A DNA stretch of 37,260 nucleotides from Candidatus Bacteroides intestinipullorum (GTDB taxonomy: Bacteria; Bacteroidota; Bacteroidia; Bacteroidales; Bacteroidaceae): contig JAHLFO010000107.1 of the NCBI GenBank assembly GCA_018883785.1, positions 1-37,260 of the forward strand. The letters are read 5' to 3'. The translations under genes and the position numbers were made by a program. A model generated the notes under the pieces. The model had not been told where the DNA came from, ran no database searches, and saw only the letters and a program-made list of their open reading frames with translations. This document shows, one piece after another, positions 18,799 to 29,800 of the stretch (within the stretch, counting starts at the first letter, position 1; each line of letters opens with the position of its first letter).

Positions 18799-21132
18799 TC
18801 AGTTGAGGACAATTTCATCAATGTAAACCCGGGAAGGCTGTCCGGAGCGGACATGGTCTGCAGGGCAGTTGCCCGGCGTTTCCAGAGTAACCCGCACATA
18901 ACGGCCTTGAGTTTTAGACGTTTTTACCGTCAAGTCTTCGATGAAATTACCTTCTTTGAAGATGTCTGTATCGGTGTAAGAAACCTGTCCTATTTTCGTA
19001 AAGTTCTTGTTGTCATCGGACACTTCTACGATGAGGCGGCGGGGTTTGTGCACGCCCATTCCGTAGTTGGTGACGCAACCTACAGCACATTGCTGGATGT
19101 CCGTCGGTTGTTGCAGGTCTATTGTCAGCGAGAAATCTTTGCCTAAATCGCCAGTATACCATTCAAAATCAGTTTGTTTCAGACTTCCGCGCAATCCGTT
19201 TACTACGATAGCCGCAGCTTGTGGCCCTTCTGTCAGTGGTTTGGCTGTGGTCAGGTTCCATGTCAGGGGAAAGGTCAGGGTCTCACCCATTTGTTGCCCG
19301 TTGGCAAAGGTTGCGGCTTTTAAGACAAGGTTTTTGTCTGTCATTATCGTCGTCTCATACAGTGTAGAGCGAGGGGTGGGTTGGCTGCCATCTGTGGTGT
19401 ATCGTATTTCTACGTCTGGGCGTTCACACGTCAGCGTAATGCCTAGTTTTCCATCGGCGGTGGGCAGTACGGTATGCTGGATATTGAACATCGAGCGTGC
19501 CGTTACAATGCCTTTTTGCGACAAGTGGGCCAGATAGTTGTCCAGTCCTTTCAGGAAGTTGTCCCAATCCTTTTGCCCTTTGGGCGACCAGGCAATTTCT
19601 GCAGATGCAGCCAGACGGGGAAAAGTAAGATAGAACACGTCTTCCGGCTTGTTGCAGAATTCCGTCCACATGCAGGCTTGTATTCCCATCAGCAACGATT
19701 CATATTCGGGTTTCCATTCAGCTTGTACAGGTTCGTAGTCATAGACTCCTTTCAGGGTGTTGTTGCCGAAGTATGTTACCGGCTCGAACCATTGTGGCCC
19801 TTGGTAACGGATGAGGTAGAGGATGCGTGCCGGAGCCATGATAAAACGGTGCCCTTGTGCGGCTGCTTTCAGTGCTGCATTGCCGAAGCCTTGCCAGCCC
19901 AGGATGATGGATTCTTCAGGCAGTTTGCTGTTGGTCAGTTCGTCCCAGCCGATGACTTCTTTCCCTTTGCTGCGCACGTAGTCAGCCATGCGTCCCATGA
20001 AGTAGCCTTGCAGGGCTTCGGTGTCGGTCAAGTGTTCGCGACGAATGCGTGTCTGGCACAGGGGGCATTTTTGCCAATTGGTTTTAGTGGCTTCGTCACC
20101 GCCCAGGTGAACGTAGCGCGAAGGGAAAAGGGCTATCACTTCATCCAATATATCCTGTAAGAAAGCGTATGTGCGGTCATTGCCGGCGCAAAAGATGATT
20201 TCTGAGTTCCGTCCGCCTAAGCCGGGAAGTACCCCAATAAACTCTTTTACCACCGGACAGGCATATTCGGGGTAGGCAGCCAATGCCGCGTTGGAGTGGG
20301 CAGGAATATCAATTTCGGGAATGACTTCAATTTGGCGTTCTGCGGCATAGCGGATGATTTCTTTCATTTCATCTTGGGTGTAGAATCCACCCACTGGCGT
20401 AGGCTCATCCGGTTGAGGGTTGCGTCTTTCCGGGAAGGTCAGTGCGCCCCGGTCTACACGCCAGGCTCCGACTTCGGTCAGGCGCGGATATTTTTTGATT
20501 TCCAGTCGCCAGCCATTGTCGTCGCTCAGGTGTAGATGTAACCGGTTGATTTTTAGCAGAGCTATGCAGTCTATCATACGCAGTACTTCTTCTTTGGGAA
20601 GAAAGTAGCGGGCCACATCCAGCATATAGCCACGGTAGCCGAAGCGTGGTTCGTCTGTGATGGTAACGGCAGGTACGTCCCAAGCGTCATTGGTTGGCAT
20701 GTTGCCTTCGATGGCAGGGGGAAGCATCAGGCGTAGGCTCTGGAGGGCGTAGAAATAGCCGCGGGTGTCTGCTGCAGAAATTGTTACGCGGTCTGGACGG
20801 ATTTTCAGCTTATAGGCTTCGGCTTTCATCGTTGTGTCTTTGTGGAATACGATGTCGCCTTTCTGGCCTATTTGTACGGTTGGCGTGAAGCCGGCAGTAC
20901 GGGTGAAGAGAGCTGCAAAATTTTCAGCTATGCCTTGTGTTTCTTCGTCAGGTACGGCCAGTGTGGTCTTTTCGTCGAAGCGGAATGCACCACTACTTGT
21001 TTCGCTCGAAAAAGGACGAGGTACGAGAACGATTTCTGATGTCGAGGCATTTCTTGTGCAAGCCGATAGGGCCAGCGCAATACTCACCAGCATGCAGGTG
21101 GCTATTTGGTGGATGGGGGGATGATTCTTCAT
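18799..21132 (-). CDS. GH20 beta-N-acetylhexosaminidase, lipoprotein
   Basis: The start at 21132 gives a lipoprotein signal ending LALSAC with Cys25; the longer open frame upstream runs through the attenuator hairpin and is not coding. The 777-residue product has a GH20b domain (about 35-160), a barrel opening FGYRGYMLDVARYF (164-177), RLHLHLSDDNGWRLEI (197-212), EVIPEIDIPAHS (269-280) and the catalytic pair Asp346-Glu347 in YVHLGGDEATK. After the barrel comes a chitobiase C-terminal-like Ig domain (around IRYTTDGSQPTPRS) and an F5/8 type C-like domain at the end. It should release terminal beta-GlcNAc or GalNAc by substrate-assisted catalysis at the envelope. It lies 152 bp downstream of susD, with an intrinsic terminator in the gap. 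Confidence 0.93.
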   Translation of the reverse strand: MKNHPPIHQIATCMLVSIALALSACTRNASTSEIVLVPRPFSSETSSGAFRFDEKTTLAVPDEETQGIAENFAALFTRTAGFTPTVQIGQKGDIVFHKDTTMKAEAYKLKIRPDRVTISAADTRGYFYALQSLRLMLPPAIEGNMPTNDAWDVPAVTITDEPRFGYRGYMLDVARYFLPKEEVLRMIDCIALLKINRLHLHLSDDNGWRLEIKKYPRLTEVGAWRVDRGALTFPERRNPQPDEPTPVGGFYTQDEMKEIIRYAAERQIEVIPEIDIPAHSNAALAAYPEYACPVVKEFIGVLPGLGGRNSEIIFCAGNDRTYAFLQDILDEVIALFPSRYVHLGGDEATKTNWQKCPLCQTRIRREHLTDTEALQGYFMGRMADYVRSKGKEVIGWDELTNSKLPEESIILGWQGFGNAALKAAAQGHRFIMAPARILYLIRYQGPQWFEPVTYFGNNTLKGVYDYEPVQAEWKPEYESLLMGIQACMWTEFCNKPEDVFYLTFPRLAASAEIAWSPKGQKDWDNFLKGLDNYLAHLSQKGIVTARSMFNIQHTVLPTADGKLGITLTCERPDVEIRYTTDGSQPTPRSTLYETTIMTDKNLVLKAATFANGQQMGETLTFPLTWNLTTAKPLTEGPQAAAIVVNGLRGSLKQTDFEWYTGDLGKDFSLTIDLQQPTDIQQCAVGCVTNYGMGVHKPRRLIVEVSDDNKNFTKIGQVSYTDTDIFKEGNFIEDLTVKTSKTQGRYVRVTLETPGNCPADHVRSGQPSRVYIDEIVLN

Positions 21133-21225
21133 TGAGTTTTTTGAAGTTTGGTGTCGATATATAAATGTTCTTGGGACTTTTATCGGTAGATGAAACCAGT
21201 CCTTTTGAAAAAGGATAAAAGAAAA

Positions 21226-21267
21226 GCCCGCACGGCTAATGAGGTATTGTAAAATATCCGTGCGGGC
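21226..21267 (-). terminator. Attenuator-like terminator between susD and GH20
   Basis: GCCCGCACGG (21226-21235) pairs perfectly with CCGTGCGGGC (21258-21267); on the minus strand TTTTCTTTTAT follows directly. Because a same-strand PUL gene begins 93 bp farther on, it probably lowers rather than abolishes read-through. Confidence 0.85.
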
Positions 21268-21284
21268 TGTGGTATCCTGGACAA

Positions 21285-23132
21285 TCAATAGCCGGGATTG
21301 TTTTCCGTGATGGACGGATTTGCGTCTATCTCGCTTTGCGGAATGGGGAACAATAAGTTTTTTTCCAAGAAATCTTGATTTAAGTCGCCATTGTTATAGA
21401 GGCGCTCAGTAAAGAGATTGTTGGATTCTTGGTAGTAGGCGTCTCCGGCTTGAACCATTTCATCTTGGTTATGTTTTTCCAAGAAATTCTTGAGTAAGTC
21501 TGTACCTTTCAAGCGTGTCATGTCCCAAAAATCAGGTTCACCCCACAACTCGAAGATGCGTTCATAGTACAGTTTCTCGCGCACGGTTGTTTGGTCCAGC
21601 GAAGTGCTCCAATTGGCAGGTTGCCCGGTCAGGCTTCCGCCATCAGCGTTGCGGGCACGGGTCAATACTTCATTGGCCAATTCGACGGCACGGCTACTTT
21701 GTCCTAATTCGTTGTACACATCAGCCATTAACAATAACATTTCGGCATAACGATATACCATCAAGTTCTTGTGTGCGGCTTGAGCTGCCTGTTTCTGGTC
21801 GTAGGCTTTGCCAAACGACGGATAGCCTAAAGCATTACCTTTGCGGACAAACGATTGTTCAGTCTTGCGCAGGGCTTCGATACGGGCTTTTTCTTGCGGT
21901 GTGGCATCAGCCGGAATTTCCATATTGGCCAGTTCCTCCAAACTCATATCCTGGGGTACCATGGTGACGAACTCTTGCAGAACGGGTTTATTATTCTCCA
22001 TGACAGGGTCGCCATTAGCATCTAATACATATACTTCAGGTACAGTATAGACGAGATACGGATAGGCGTATACGGAATCATTGGGAGATAATTCCGGGCC
22101 AACTTGAGGTTTGGGGTTCGCCTGGTTGTTTCCGCCTCGTTCTCTCCACGAGGTGAGGAACGTGGTTTTGATGCGCGGGTCTCCAGGGTATGTTCCGGCG
22201 TGCAGGTTATAGGCACTGAACGAGAACGAATAAGTGGTCCAGTTGATACCAGATGTGGAGGCCTGAGGGCAGAGACGGTTACTTCCGCGGTTGTAGTAAG
22301 CGCTTGGGTCGCCGATAAAATTAATCTGGAAAATGGCTTCTTTGGATCCCGTAACCCATTCACCGAATAAGTAGCTGAAGTCTGCTTCCAGTTCGTACGG
22401 GCCATTGCTATACACATCATCGAAGTATGTTTTGGCATTTTCTAGATTTTGTTGGGTGTCAATGCCCAATGAGGCCATCTTGTGATAAGCCTTGCCCAAG
22501 TAGGCCTTGACAGTCCAACGACAAGCGCGTTCATTCTCCAAGGGGTCTTCACTAATGGCCAGTGCATCCGTCAGGTCTTGTACGATTTGCTTGAATACTT
22601 CCTCACGGGGCGTGCGTGGCATGGAAATGCCTTCAGACGTAGAGGCTATAGTTTTCAAAGGAACATCGCCGTACAATGTTACTAAGTTCAGATAAGCTAC
22701 TGCGCGGAGAAATTTGGCTTCGCCTACATATTGAGTCACTGTCGCTTCATCCAGTCCGCTGCTTTGCATATTTTCAATGAAAGCGTTTGATTCTGAGATG
22801 ACTTTATATAGCCCGTCCCACATGGCACCGATTTGCCCTATGCTGGGTGTTGGATTCAGGCTGACAAACAAGTCTTGGTCGCTGGCGTTGCGCTGTGCCC
22901 AAGCATGTCCGCCTACGCCGATAAGCACTTCCTGCATGTTTTGGCCATATACGCCACTGGATGCGAAGTGCGAGTAGCATCCGCGCAAGGCTAGGTTCGC
23001 ATTCTCGGCATTAGAGAATACGATTTCGTTGTTTTGGCTATACAGCGGGTCTTCATCTAAGCACGAGGTTAGACTGAACGCTGCGGCCATAGATAAAATT
23101 AAGTATTTATATCCGTTGAATTTCATATTCAT
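21285..23132 (-). CDS. SusD/RagB-family glycan-binding lipoprotein
   Basis: The 615-residue protein has a lipoprotein signal ending FSLTSC (Cys24) followed by LDEDP, the classic start of mature SusD-like proteins. The helical TPR scaffold is visible in AKFLRAVAYLNLVTLYGDVPL (about 137-157) and, later, NLMVYRYAEMLLLMADVYNELG. The C-terminus has the usual YYERIFELWGEPDFWDMTRLKG segment and NPSITENNPGY. SusD proteins sit on the cell surface as a lid over the SusC transporter and bind glycan. The gene is 24 bp downstream of susC. ATG codons at 23132 and 23126 are both possible starts. Confidence 0.95.
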   Translation of the reverse strand: MNMKFNGYKYLILSMAAAFSLTSCLDEDPLYSQNNEIVFSNAENANLALRGCYSHFASSGVYGQNMQEVLIGVGGHAWAQRNASDQDLFVSLNPTPSIGQIGAMWDGLYKVISESNAFIENMQSSGLDEATVTQYVGEAKFLRAVAYLNLVTLYGDVPLKTIASTSEGISMPRTPREEVFKQIVQDLTDALAISEDPLENERACRWTVKAYLGKAYHKMASLGIDTQQNLENAKTYFDDVYSNGPYELEADFSYLFGEWVTGSKEAIFQINFIGDPSAYYNRGSNRLCPQASTSGINWTTYSFSFSAYNLHAGTYPGDPRIKTTFLTSWRERGGNNQANPKPQVGPELSPNDSVYAYPYLVYTVPEVYVLDANGDPVMENNKPVLQEFVTMVPQDMSLEELANMEIPADATPQEKARIEALRKTEQSFVRKGNALGYPSFGKAYDQKQAAQAAHKNLMVYRYAEMLLLMADVYNELGQSSRAVELANEVLTRARNADGGSLTGQPANWSTSLDQTTVREKLYYERIFELWGEPDFWDMTRLKGTDLLKNFLEKHNQDEMVQAGDAYYQESNNLFTERLYNNGDLNQDFLEKNLLFPIPQSEIDANPSITENNPGY

Positions 23133-23156
23133 TGCAGTATTAATAGTTCATTATAT

Positions 23157-26100
23157 TTAGAAGGTTACATTCAAACCGAAGATATATTGGCGTGGCGTGG
23201 GATATGAACTCATATCAATGCCAGGACGTAAGCCGTCGAAAGCAAAGCTGTTAACTTCGGGATCATAGCCGCTATAGTCGGTGATGATGAATGCATTCTT
23301 GACAGAAGCGAACACCGAGATATTTTGGAAGCCAATTTTCTTCATCCAGTTCTTGGGCAACGACCAGTTTAAGGTGATGTCTGAGCAACGGAGGTAGCTT
23401 GCATCTTCTACATAACGGTCATATACGATACCATTGTAGAGCTGGTAAGTAGATGACGGGTAGAGGTTGGAATGGTTTTCCGGTGTCCACATACCGTGAT
23501 AGGCTTCTTTGGTCAAGTTGCCCGTGTTCTGGCTCGGCATATTGATATAGCGGTTATTGGTATTGATGACATCACGGTCATGAACACCGTTAAAGGCCAT
23601 AGAAAGGGTCAGGCTTTTCCAAGCCAGAGAGGTTTGGAAACCATAGGTGAAGCCGGGATTCGGATTACCAATGATAGTACGGTCGTTGGTATCAATGGTT
23701 CCGTCGTTGTTTTGGTCTATGAATTTCACGTCGCCGGCTTTGGGGGTTGTGCCGTTCACGGTTTGGTATTCCCCGATAGTGCCATCGGCCCGGATATATT
23801 TCACGCCGGTTACGTTACCGTCTTCTCCACGGATGAGGTCTTCCTCCTGAACAATGCCTTGTGTGGCAAGTCCCAGAAACAGACCCGGAGCTTCGCCTTC
23901 CAAGAAGATGTTGCCTGTTCCGAAATGGTCACCTAACGAGTTCCCATAATAACCGATGCGTTCGCCTAAGCATCCGAATGTTGTGGGTTCCAGGCCGAGG
24001 TCGGTAATCTTATTCTTGTTTTTACCGATGTTGGCGCTTACGCTCCACTGCCAGTCTCCTTTGTCAATGATTTGTGCATTCAACGAGAATTCTACACCTT
24101 TGTTATCCAATGAACCTTGGTTGTAGTAAGTAGAACCAAAACCGGCAGATCCCGGCAGATCGCGCAGAATGAGCAAGTCGTTTGTCTTCTTCATGTAAAT
24201 GTCCAATGTACCGCTGAGGCGCGAATTGAATAGGCCGAAGTCAATTCCGACGTTCCACGAAGATGTCTTTTCCCAAGTTAAGCCGTCGTTAGGCAGATTG
24301 CTGATAATCAAAGAACTCATGCCGCTACCTTGTCCGTCACCAATCTGTGTGTTGTTGCCGGCATAAGTAGAGAATGTGAAGTAGGGATCAATACTTTGGT
24401 TACCGGTCATACCGTAGCTGGCGCGTACTTTCAGTTGATGCAGCCACTCGATGTCCTTCATGAAGTCTTCTTGCTCCATACGCCAGGCAATGGATGCTGA
24501 GGGGAAGTAACCCCAGCGGTTGCCTTTGGCAAATTTGCTGGAACCGTCGGCACGGATAGAAGCTGATATCAAATACTTGTCTAAGAATGACAAGTTAATA
24601 CGTCCTAAGTAAGACAACAGTTGGTAATCTTTCTGTACGGGCATGTCGTGAACAATGTTGCCAGCCATGTGAAGTCCGTTTTCTCGCAGGTCAAAGGTGG
24701 AGAATTGTGTGCCTCTTACATTCGCGTTCAAGAATTTGTATTGGTCATACGTCACACCCACCGTGGCATCCAGATGAAGAAACTCGTTGAAGTCTTTGGT
24801 ATAGTTCAACAAGTTTTCCACGTTGATGTTACTCTTGTCCAAGTCGGAAATAGCAAGCAAACCATTGTTGTTCATACCTTGGTAAAGCTGCATGCCATAC
24901 CAGCGCTTGCGGTCGTTGGTGTTCAGGTTGCCACCAGCACGGAAGTTGTAGCTCAATCCGTCGATGATCTGCCAACGCAAGTCTACACTGGCACTGAACG
25001 TCTTGTCGTTGGCTACATCAACATAGTCATTCAGCCAGCTCAGTACCGTCGTTGTGTTTTCGCCACTCAGCGACGGGTCATTGGATGGCATCAGGAATGG
25101 AGCATAGTCCAAGGCTGTGCGTGAGATAGCTGTGGTCGAGCCGCCCAATGTGCCACCACCCGCCATCATGTCGTTCTGGCGGATAGAGCCGCTCATTGTC
25201 ATGTTCAGGTGAACCTTTTTGGAGAGATCGAAGCCCAAATTAGCGCGCAAGTCTCCTTGTTGCAGGCCGGTTTGCTTCACAGTACCGTTGATGTCCTTGA
25301 AGTTGGCCGAGATATAGTAAGTCACTTTATCGCTACCGCCGCTCAAAGACACGGAATAGTTCTGCGAGAAAGCCGATCGGTAGATTTCCTTCTGCCAGTT
25401 GCGGTAGTTCACGATGTTATATGTTTCCGGATTGTTGGGGTCATAGTTGGCCAGGGCGTCGCTGAATACATAACGCACTTCGTCTCCTACAACATAGAAC
25501 GGATATTCTTCGTTGTTAATGCGGGAGTTGCGATAGCCTGCATATTCCTGCAAGTTCATCATGTCCATCAGTTTCGAAGGTTCGGCGATCGTGAAGTTTG
25601 CCGAAACATTGACTTTGGCTTTGCCTTGGCGTCCCTTTTTCGTGGTAATCAGGATAACGCCGTTAGCACCACGCGAACCATAGATGGCGGTAGATGAAGC
25701 GTCTTTCAGGATGGTAATGTCTTCGATGTCGGCAGGATTCAACGAAGCCAGCGGGTCTTGGTTGATTTGGAAGTCACCTCCGCCTACTGCAGAAGAAGCA
25801 AATTCGCCGGCAGAAGCCATCGGTACGTTATCGATGACGTACAACGGCTGATTGTCGCCGCGCAGTGAACTGGCGCCACGGATCTGGATAGATGATGCTG
25901 AACCGGCCATGGCTGAAGAAGAGTTTACGACCAGACCTGCCACTTTGCCATTCAGCAGGTTACTTAAAGAAACGGATTTGGCAGCATCGTTCGCATCGGG
26001 TTGTAATGTGCTCAGGGCACCGGTCAGATCTCCTTTACGGGAAGTGCCATAACCTACTACTATGACTTCGTCCAGCATTTCGGTATCTTCTTTCAAGATG

Positions 26101-26417
26101 ATTCGGACGCCCGAGGTTTGGGTGACCTTTATTTCCTGAGAGGCATAGCCGATGTAGGATACAACCAGCGTGTTGCCTACATGGGCTTTTACGGTAAAGT
26201 TGCCGTCAATGTCGGTGATAGAACCGGTTTGGGCTCCTTTTACTTGGACAGAAGCTCCGATGATGCTTTGTCCCATTTCATCTGTTACCGTTCCGGTAAC
26301 CGTGCCTTGTTGTGCGAATATTCCCATAGGGGAGAATAGCAACAAGAAAGCCAATAAACTTGCGCACAAATAGTGCGGCGACAGATTAAATTTAACTAAT
26401 TTCATGGTTCCTTTCAC
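23157..26417 (-). CDS. SusC/RagA-family TonB-dependent outer-membrane transporter
   Basis: The 1086-residue product has a signal peptide (to about 35), a CarboxypepD_reg-like domain (38-112), the TonB-box-like DEVIVVGYG (116-124), a plug domain with LNGKVAGLVV and SIQIRGASSLRGDNQPLYVI, and a long 22-strand barrel ending in an aromatic residue (LNVTF). It imports oligosaccharides captured by SusD using TonB energy. There is no N-terminal STN signalling domain, so regulation by an ECF sigma/anti-sigma pair is not expected, which agrees with the divergent hybrid two-component regulator next door. The start may equally be 26405 (MKLVKF). It is the first gene of susC-susD-GH20. Confidence 0.96.
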   Translation of the reverse strand: MKGTMKLVKFNLSPHYLCASLLAFLLLFSPMGIFAQQGTVTGTVTDEMGQSIIGASVQVKGAQTGSITDIDGNFTVKAHVGNTLVVSYIGYASQEIKVTQTSGVRIILKEDTEMLDEVIVVGYGTSRKGDLTGALSTLQPDANDAAKSVSLSNLLNGKVAGLVVNSSSAMAGSASSIQIRGASSLRGDNQPLYVIDNVPMASAGEFASSAVGGGDFQINQDPLASLNPADIEDITILKDASSTAIYGSRGANGVILITTKKGRQGKAKVNVSANFTIAEPSKLMDMMNLQEYAGYRNSRINNEEYPFYVVGDEVRYVFSDALANYDPNNPETYNIVNYRNWQKEIYRSAFSQNYSVSLSGGSDKVTYYISANFKDINGTVKQTGLQQGDLRANLGFDLSKKVHLNMTMSGSIRQNDMMAGGGTLGGSTTAISRTALDYAPFLMPSNDPSLSGENTTTVLSWLNDYVDVANDKTFSASVDLRWQIIDGLSYNFRAGGNLNTNDRKRWYGMQLYQGMNNNGLLAISDLDKSNINVENLLNYTKDFNEFLHLDATVGVTYDQYKFLNANVRGTQFSTFDLRENGLHMAGNIVHDMPVQKDYQLLSYLGRINLSFLDKYLISASIRADGSSKFAKGNRWGYFPSASIAWRMEQEDFMKDIEWLHQLKVRASYGMTGNQSIDPYFTFSTYAGNNTQIGDGQGSGMSSLIISNLPNDGLTWEKTSSWNVGIDFGLFNSRLSGTLDIYMKKTNDLLILRDLPGSAGFGSTYYNQGSLDNKGVEFSLNAQIIDKGDWQWSVSANIGKNKNKITDLGLEPTTFGCLGERIGYYGNSLGDHFGTGNIFLEGEAPGLFLGLATQGIVQEEDLIRGEDGNVTGVKYIRADGTIGEYQTVNGTTPKAGDVKFIDQNNDGTIDTNDRTIIGNPNPGFTYGFQTSLAWKSLTLSMAFNGVHDRDVINTNNRYINMPSQNTGNLTKEAYHGMWTPENHSNLYPSSTYQLYNGIVYDRYVEDASYLRCSDITLNWSLPKNWMKKIGFQNISVFASVKNAFIITDYSGYDPEVNSFAFDGLRPGIDMSSYPTPRQYIFGLNVTF

Positions 26418-26586
26418 ATGATTTTAAGTTGAAACATTTGTTTATTTGCCGTAATAGCGATTAATACAGCGACAAAGTTCACCTATATACGGGAAAGGCA
26501 TGTTTGAAAATCGCCAAAGTTTTTCCAATAGTTGCTAAATCGTTGTTTTGGGGGCTTTTGAGAGGGACAATTTATGTGAAATTGGA

Positions 26587-26594
26587 CAAAGATA
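26587..26594 (-). promoter_or_regulatory. Candidate -7 box for susC
   Basis: TATCTTTG on the minus strand, about 170 bp before the susC start. No -33 element is evident, as often with activator-dependent PUL promoters. Confidence 0.4.
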
Positions 26595-26773
26595 TATTCA
26601 AAAATGGAAGTGCTATGCTACGTTTCGACTCTATTTTAGGGGGCGAGGATGAGCAAATTTCCCCGGGCAAGGTTCCAATATCTGCCAGTTTGTATGCCTG
26701 TTTTGTGATAAGTGATGGTTTACGTTGCAGATTTTTTTTTTGAGGGGACGCTCCCATTATAGGGTAAAATGTT

Positions 26774-26781
26774 TATCTTTG
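26774..26781 (+). promoter_or_regulatory. -7 box of the hybrid regulator gene
   Basis: TATCTTTG, 24 bp before the ATG at 26806. A TTTG at 26739-26742 is too far away to be a good -33. Confidence 0.55.
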
Positions 26782-26805
26782 TGGCGTAGACCATTCTTTT
26801 GTACA

Positions 26806-29800
26806 ATGGAAAAGCACAAATCATTTTATCTTTGTCCCTGTATGGCAGCCTTGTTGGCTATTGTTTTATTTGCCTGGCCACTGGCTGCTCAAGATTATCA
26901 GTTCAAGCAGATGCCTATAGTTGATGGGATGTCGGCTTCTCTTCAGAGTGTTTATGCCGAAAATGAGGGCTTCGTTTGGATGGGCACCCGAAAAGGTTTA
27001 GGGCGTTTTGATGGCTATGAATTAAAGATGTATACTCATGATGAGGATGACCCGTATTCTTTGCCAGGGAACAAAGTGTATCAAATCGTAGAAGACAGTT
27101 TGCATAATATTTGGGTGTTGACCGACGGTGGACTGACTTTATATGATAAAAAGACTGTTCGCTTCTTGACAGATTTAGATGATAAGGGGCACACTGTGAA
27201 CGCTACAGCTGCTTGCCGTTGGGAAGGTGGAATGCTATTTTCTTCGCAAGCCGCCTTGTTTTATTATGATTATCGCCAGCGTGTGTTGCAGAAGATGGCC
27301 GACTATGGGGGATGGGGTTCCTTTGTCAAGGAGATAGTGCCTTGGGATAAACATACATTGTTGTGCCTTCGGCTTTGGGAGGGACTTTTCTTACTTGATA
27401 TCCGGACGGGTAAGATGAGACCTGTCCCGATTGAACATTCGGAAAAGATTACTCGTATCTTATTGGACAGCCGGCAACATTTGTGGGTCACTTCTTATAA
27501 TGAAGGATTAGCATGTTTCGACCGTGAAGGCCGCCAATTGGCAACCTATACTACGGCGAATTCGTCCTTGAGTCATAATATCATTCTGTGTATGGTTGAA
27601 TATGAAGGAAATATTTGGGTCGGTACCGACGGCGGTGGAATCAATATCTTGGATCCGGAGACTGGTCAGATTCAGCTATTGCCTTATATTCCAGGCGATA
27701 AGAATGCGCTGCCGGACAATTCTATCCAAAGTCTATATGCAGATGTGGATAACTTGTGGGCCGGAGGAGTTAAAGGAGGGTTGATTAATATCCGGCGTTC
27801 GTTTATCCGTTCGTATCAAGATGTGCCTTTGAATGCCAATAACGGTTTGAGTGGGAGAGCTGTATTGGCTTTTTGTCGGGAAAATGGTTCGAGCGACATC
27901 TGGATAGGTACTGATGGAGGAGGTATCAATCGGTTTGATCCTCAGACTCGCCGCTTTACCCATTATCCGCTGACATTTGGAGAGAAGGTTACGTCGTTGT
28001 GTCCTTTCAATGAGCATGAACTTCTATTGACTTTATTTTCTAAAGGGGTGTATGCTTTTGACAAGCGAGCAGGTTCGTTGCGCAAGATTAATGATATTCA
28101 TGCCATTGAGCAACAGGCTTTGTATGGACGTAAGTCGGTATATGTCTATCGGGATACCCCATCGTCTATTTTGGTCCTTTCTTCGGATATCTTCCGCTAT
28201 TTTCCGGCAACTCATCAGGTCAAGCGTCTGACGTCGGACACGCATAAAGACCAAGGCGTGCTGACCGCCATAGGGAAAGAAGGCCCTTATACCTATTTGC
28301 ACGACATGCGGAGTATATATAGTTTGGATGAGCGGAACGATAGTTTGCGTACGCTTTACTCATTTCCTGCAAAGATTGCACTTCAGGCGGTTTGCCTGGA
28401 TTCGGAGGGAAGGTTTTATGTCGGGACGTCAGAAGGTCTGGGTATATATGACCCAGTGGCTCAAACACTGATTTCATTGGATAAAATGTCCGAAATGGAT
28501 GTTGCTTCGCTTTTGTATGACGACAAGCATCACCTTTGGATTGGTGCGGAAAACGGTTTGTACGTATGGTTGCCCGAGCGGAAAGAACTTGTTGCGTTGG
28601 ACGAGTCGGACGGCGTGCAACCTAATGGATATGCAGAGCATGCGGTGCTGAATGCTTCACAAAGTGGCGTCTATATGGGGGGTATCAATGGCTTTGTATG
28701 TGTGGATGATGCGTTGTTGGATTTAGGCGCTCCGGATTTGCCCATTCTTTCATTGGGGGATATAATCAGCGGCGAGCGTAGTTTGCTGAGTGAGGCGGAT
28801 GGGCATACTTCATTGCAGGTGGGAAAAGAAGGTAATGTCATTGTGAAGTTGATGACCCGGACAAGCGATCGTTTCCGTAAAAGGATGTATCGTTGGCAGA
28901 TAGAAGGTACGGTCACGCAGATGGCTGTAAGCCGGGAACCGGAGATTACTCTGCGTTCGCTTTCGCCAGGAACTTATCGTATTCTGGCTTCGTGCAGTAC
29001 TAAGAATACAACTTGGACGCCATTGAGCCACATCATTACGTTTACGGTGCCACCGGCTTGGTATCAGACGTGGTGGTTTGTGTTGATTTGTGCTTTAATG
29101 ATAGCAGGGTTGCTGATCTATTTTGCGTTACATGCCATACATCGCAAAGAAGAAAAAGTGTTGTTGGCTCTCAAGGAACACAAACAACAGATTTACGAAG
29201 AGAAAGTGCGTTTTCTCATCAACATCAATCATGAACTTCGCACCCCGCTGACACTGATTCATGCCCCTTTGTCTCAGATCTTGCATAAGCTTTCGCCTGA
29301 TGATGTCAATTATGCTACGCTAAAGAAGGTGTTGAAGCAGAGCAAGCGTATGAAGAATCTGCTGGACATGGTGTTGAGTCTACGCAAGATGGAGGTTAAG
29401 GAGACGAAACTTCAAATTCGTTCCTACCCCTTGAATGAATGGTTGCAGGAAACGGTGAACGATTTTCTTTATGAAGGGCAGGAACGGCATATCAGTTTGA
29501 ATTGTGAAACAGATTCTGCCATTGGGGAAGTCTGTTTTGACAAGGACAAGAATGTGATTATATTAACTAATCTTCTCGTGAATGCCTTTAAGCATGCTCC
29601 GGATGGAAGCGTCATTACGGTGCGGACAGAACTTGTGCAAGATGCGAACAAGGTGCGTATCTCCGTAATAGACCAGGGAAAAGGTTTGAAAGATGTGGAC
29701 CTCGACCGGCTATTTACCCGTTTTTATCAAGGAGAAGAAGCAAAGGGCGGGGCAGGTATTGGTTTGTCGTATGCCCAAATCTTGGTGGAGGAACATCATG

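Larger units (their letters stand above)
26418..26805. other. Regulatory region between divergent susC and hybrid regulator
   Basis: This 388-bp gene-free stretch contains a minus-strand TATCTTTG box (26587-26594) that could start a susC transcript with a leader of roughly 160 nt, and a plus-strand TATCTTTG box (26774-26781) for the regulator gene. Short open frames here lack gene-like sequence. It is the natural place for binding by the AraC-type output domain of the regulator, though I see no obvious repeated operator. Confidence 0.6.

Noticed and set aside
21133..21288. N-terminal extension of the GH20 lipoprotein
   Set aside because: It would translate the attenuator hairpin and place 52 residues before a perfect lipoprotein signal.
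23157..26417. Sigma/anti-sigma control of susC
   Set aside because: The transporter lacks an STN domain and no FecR or ECF sigma gene is adjacent; the divergent HTCS is the better candidate.
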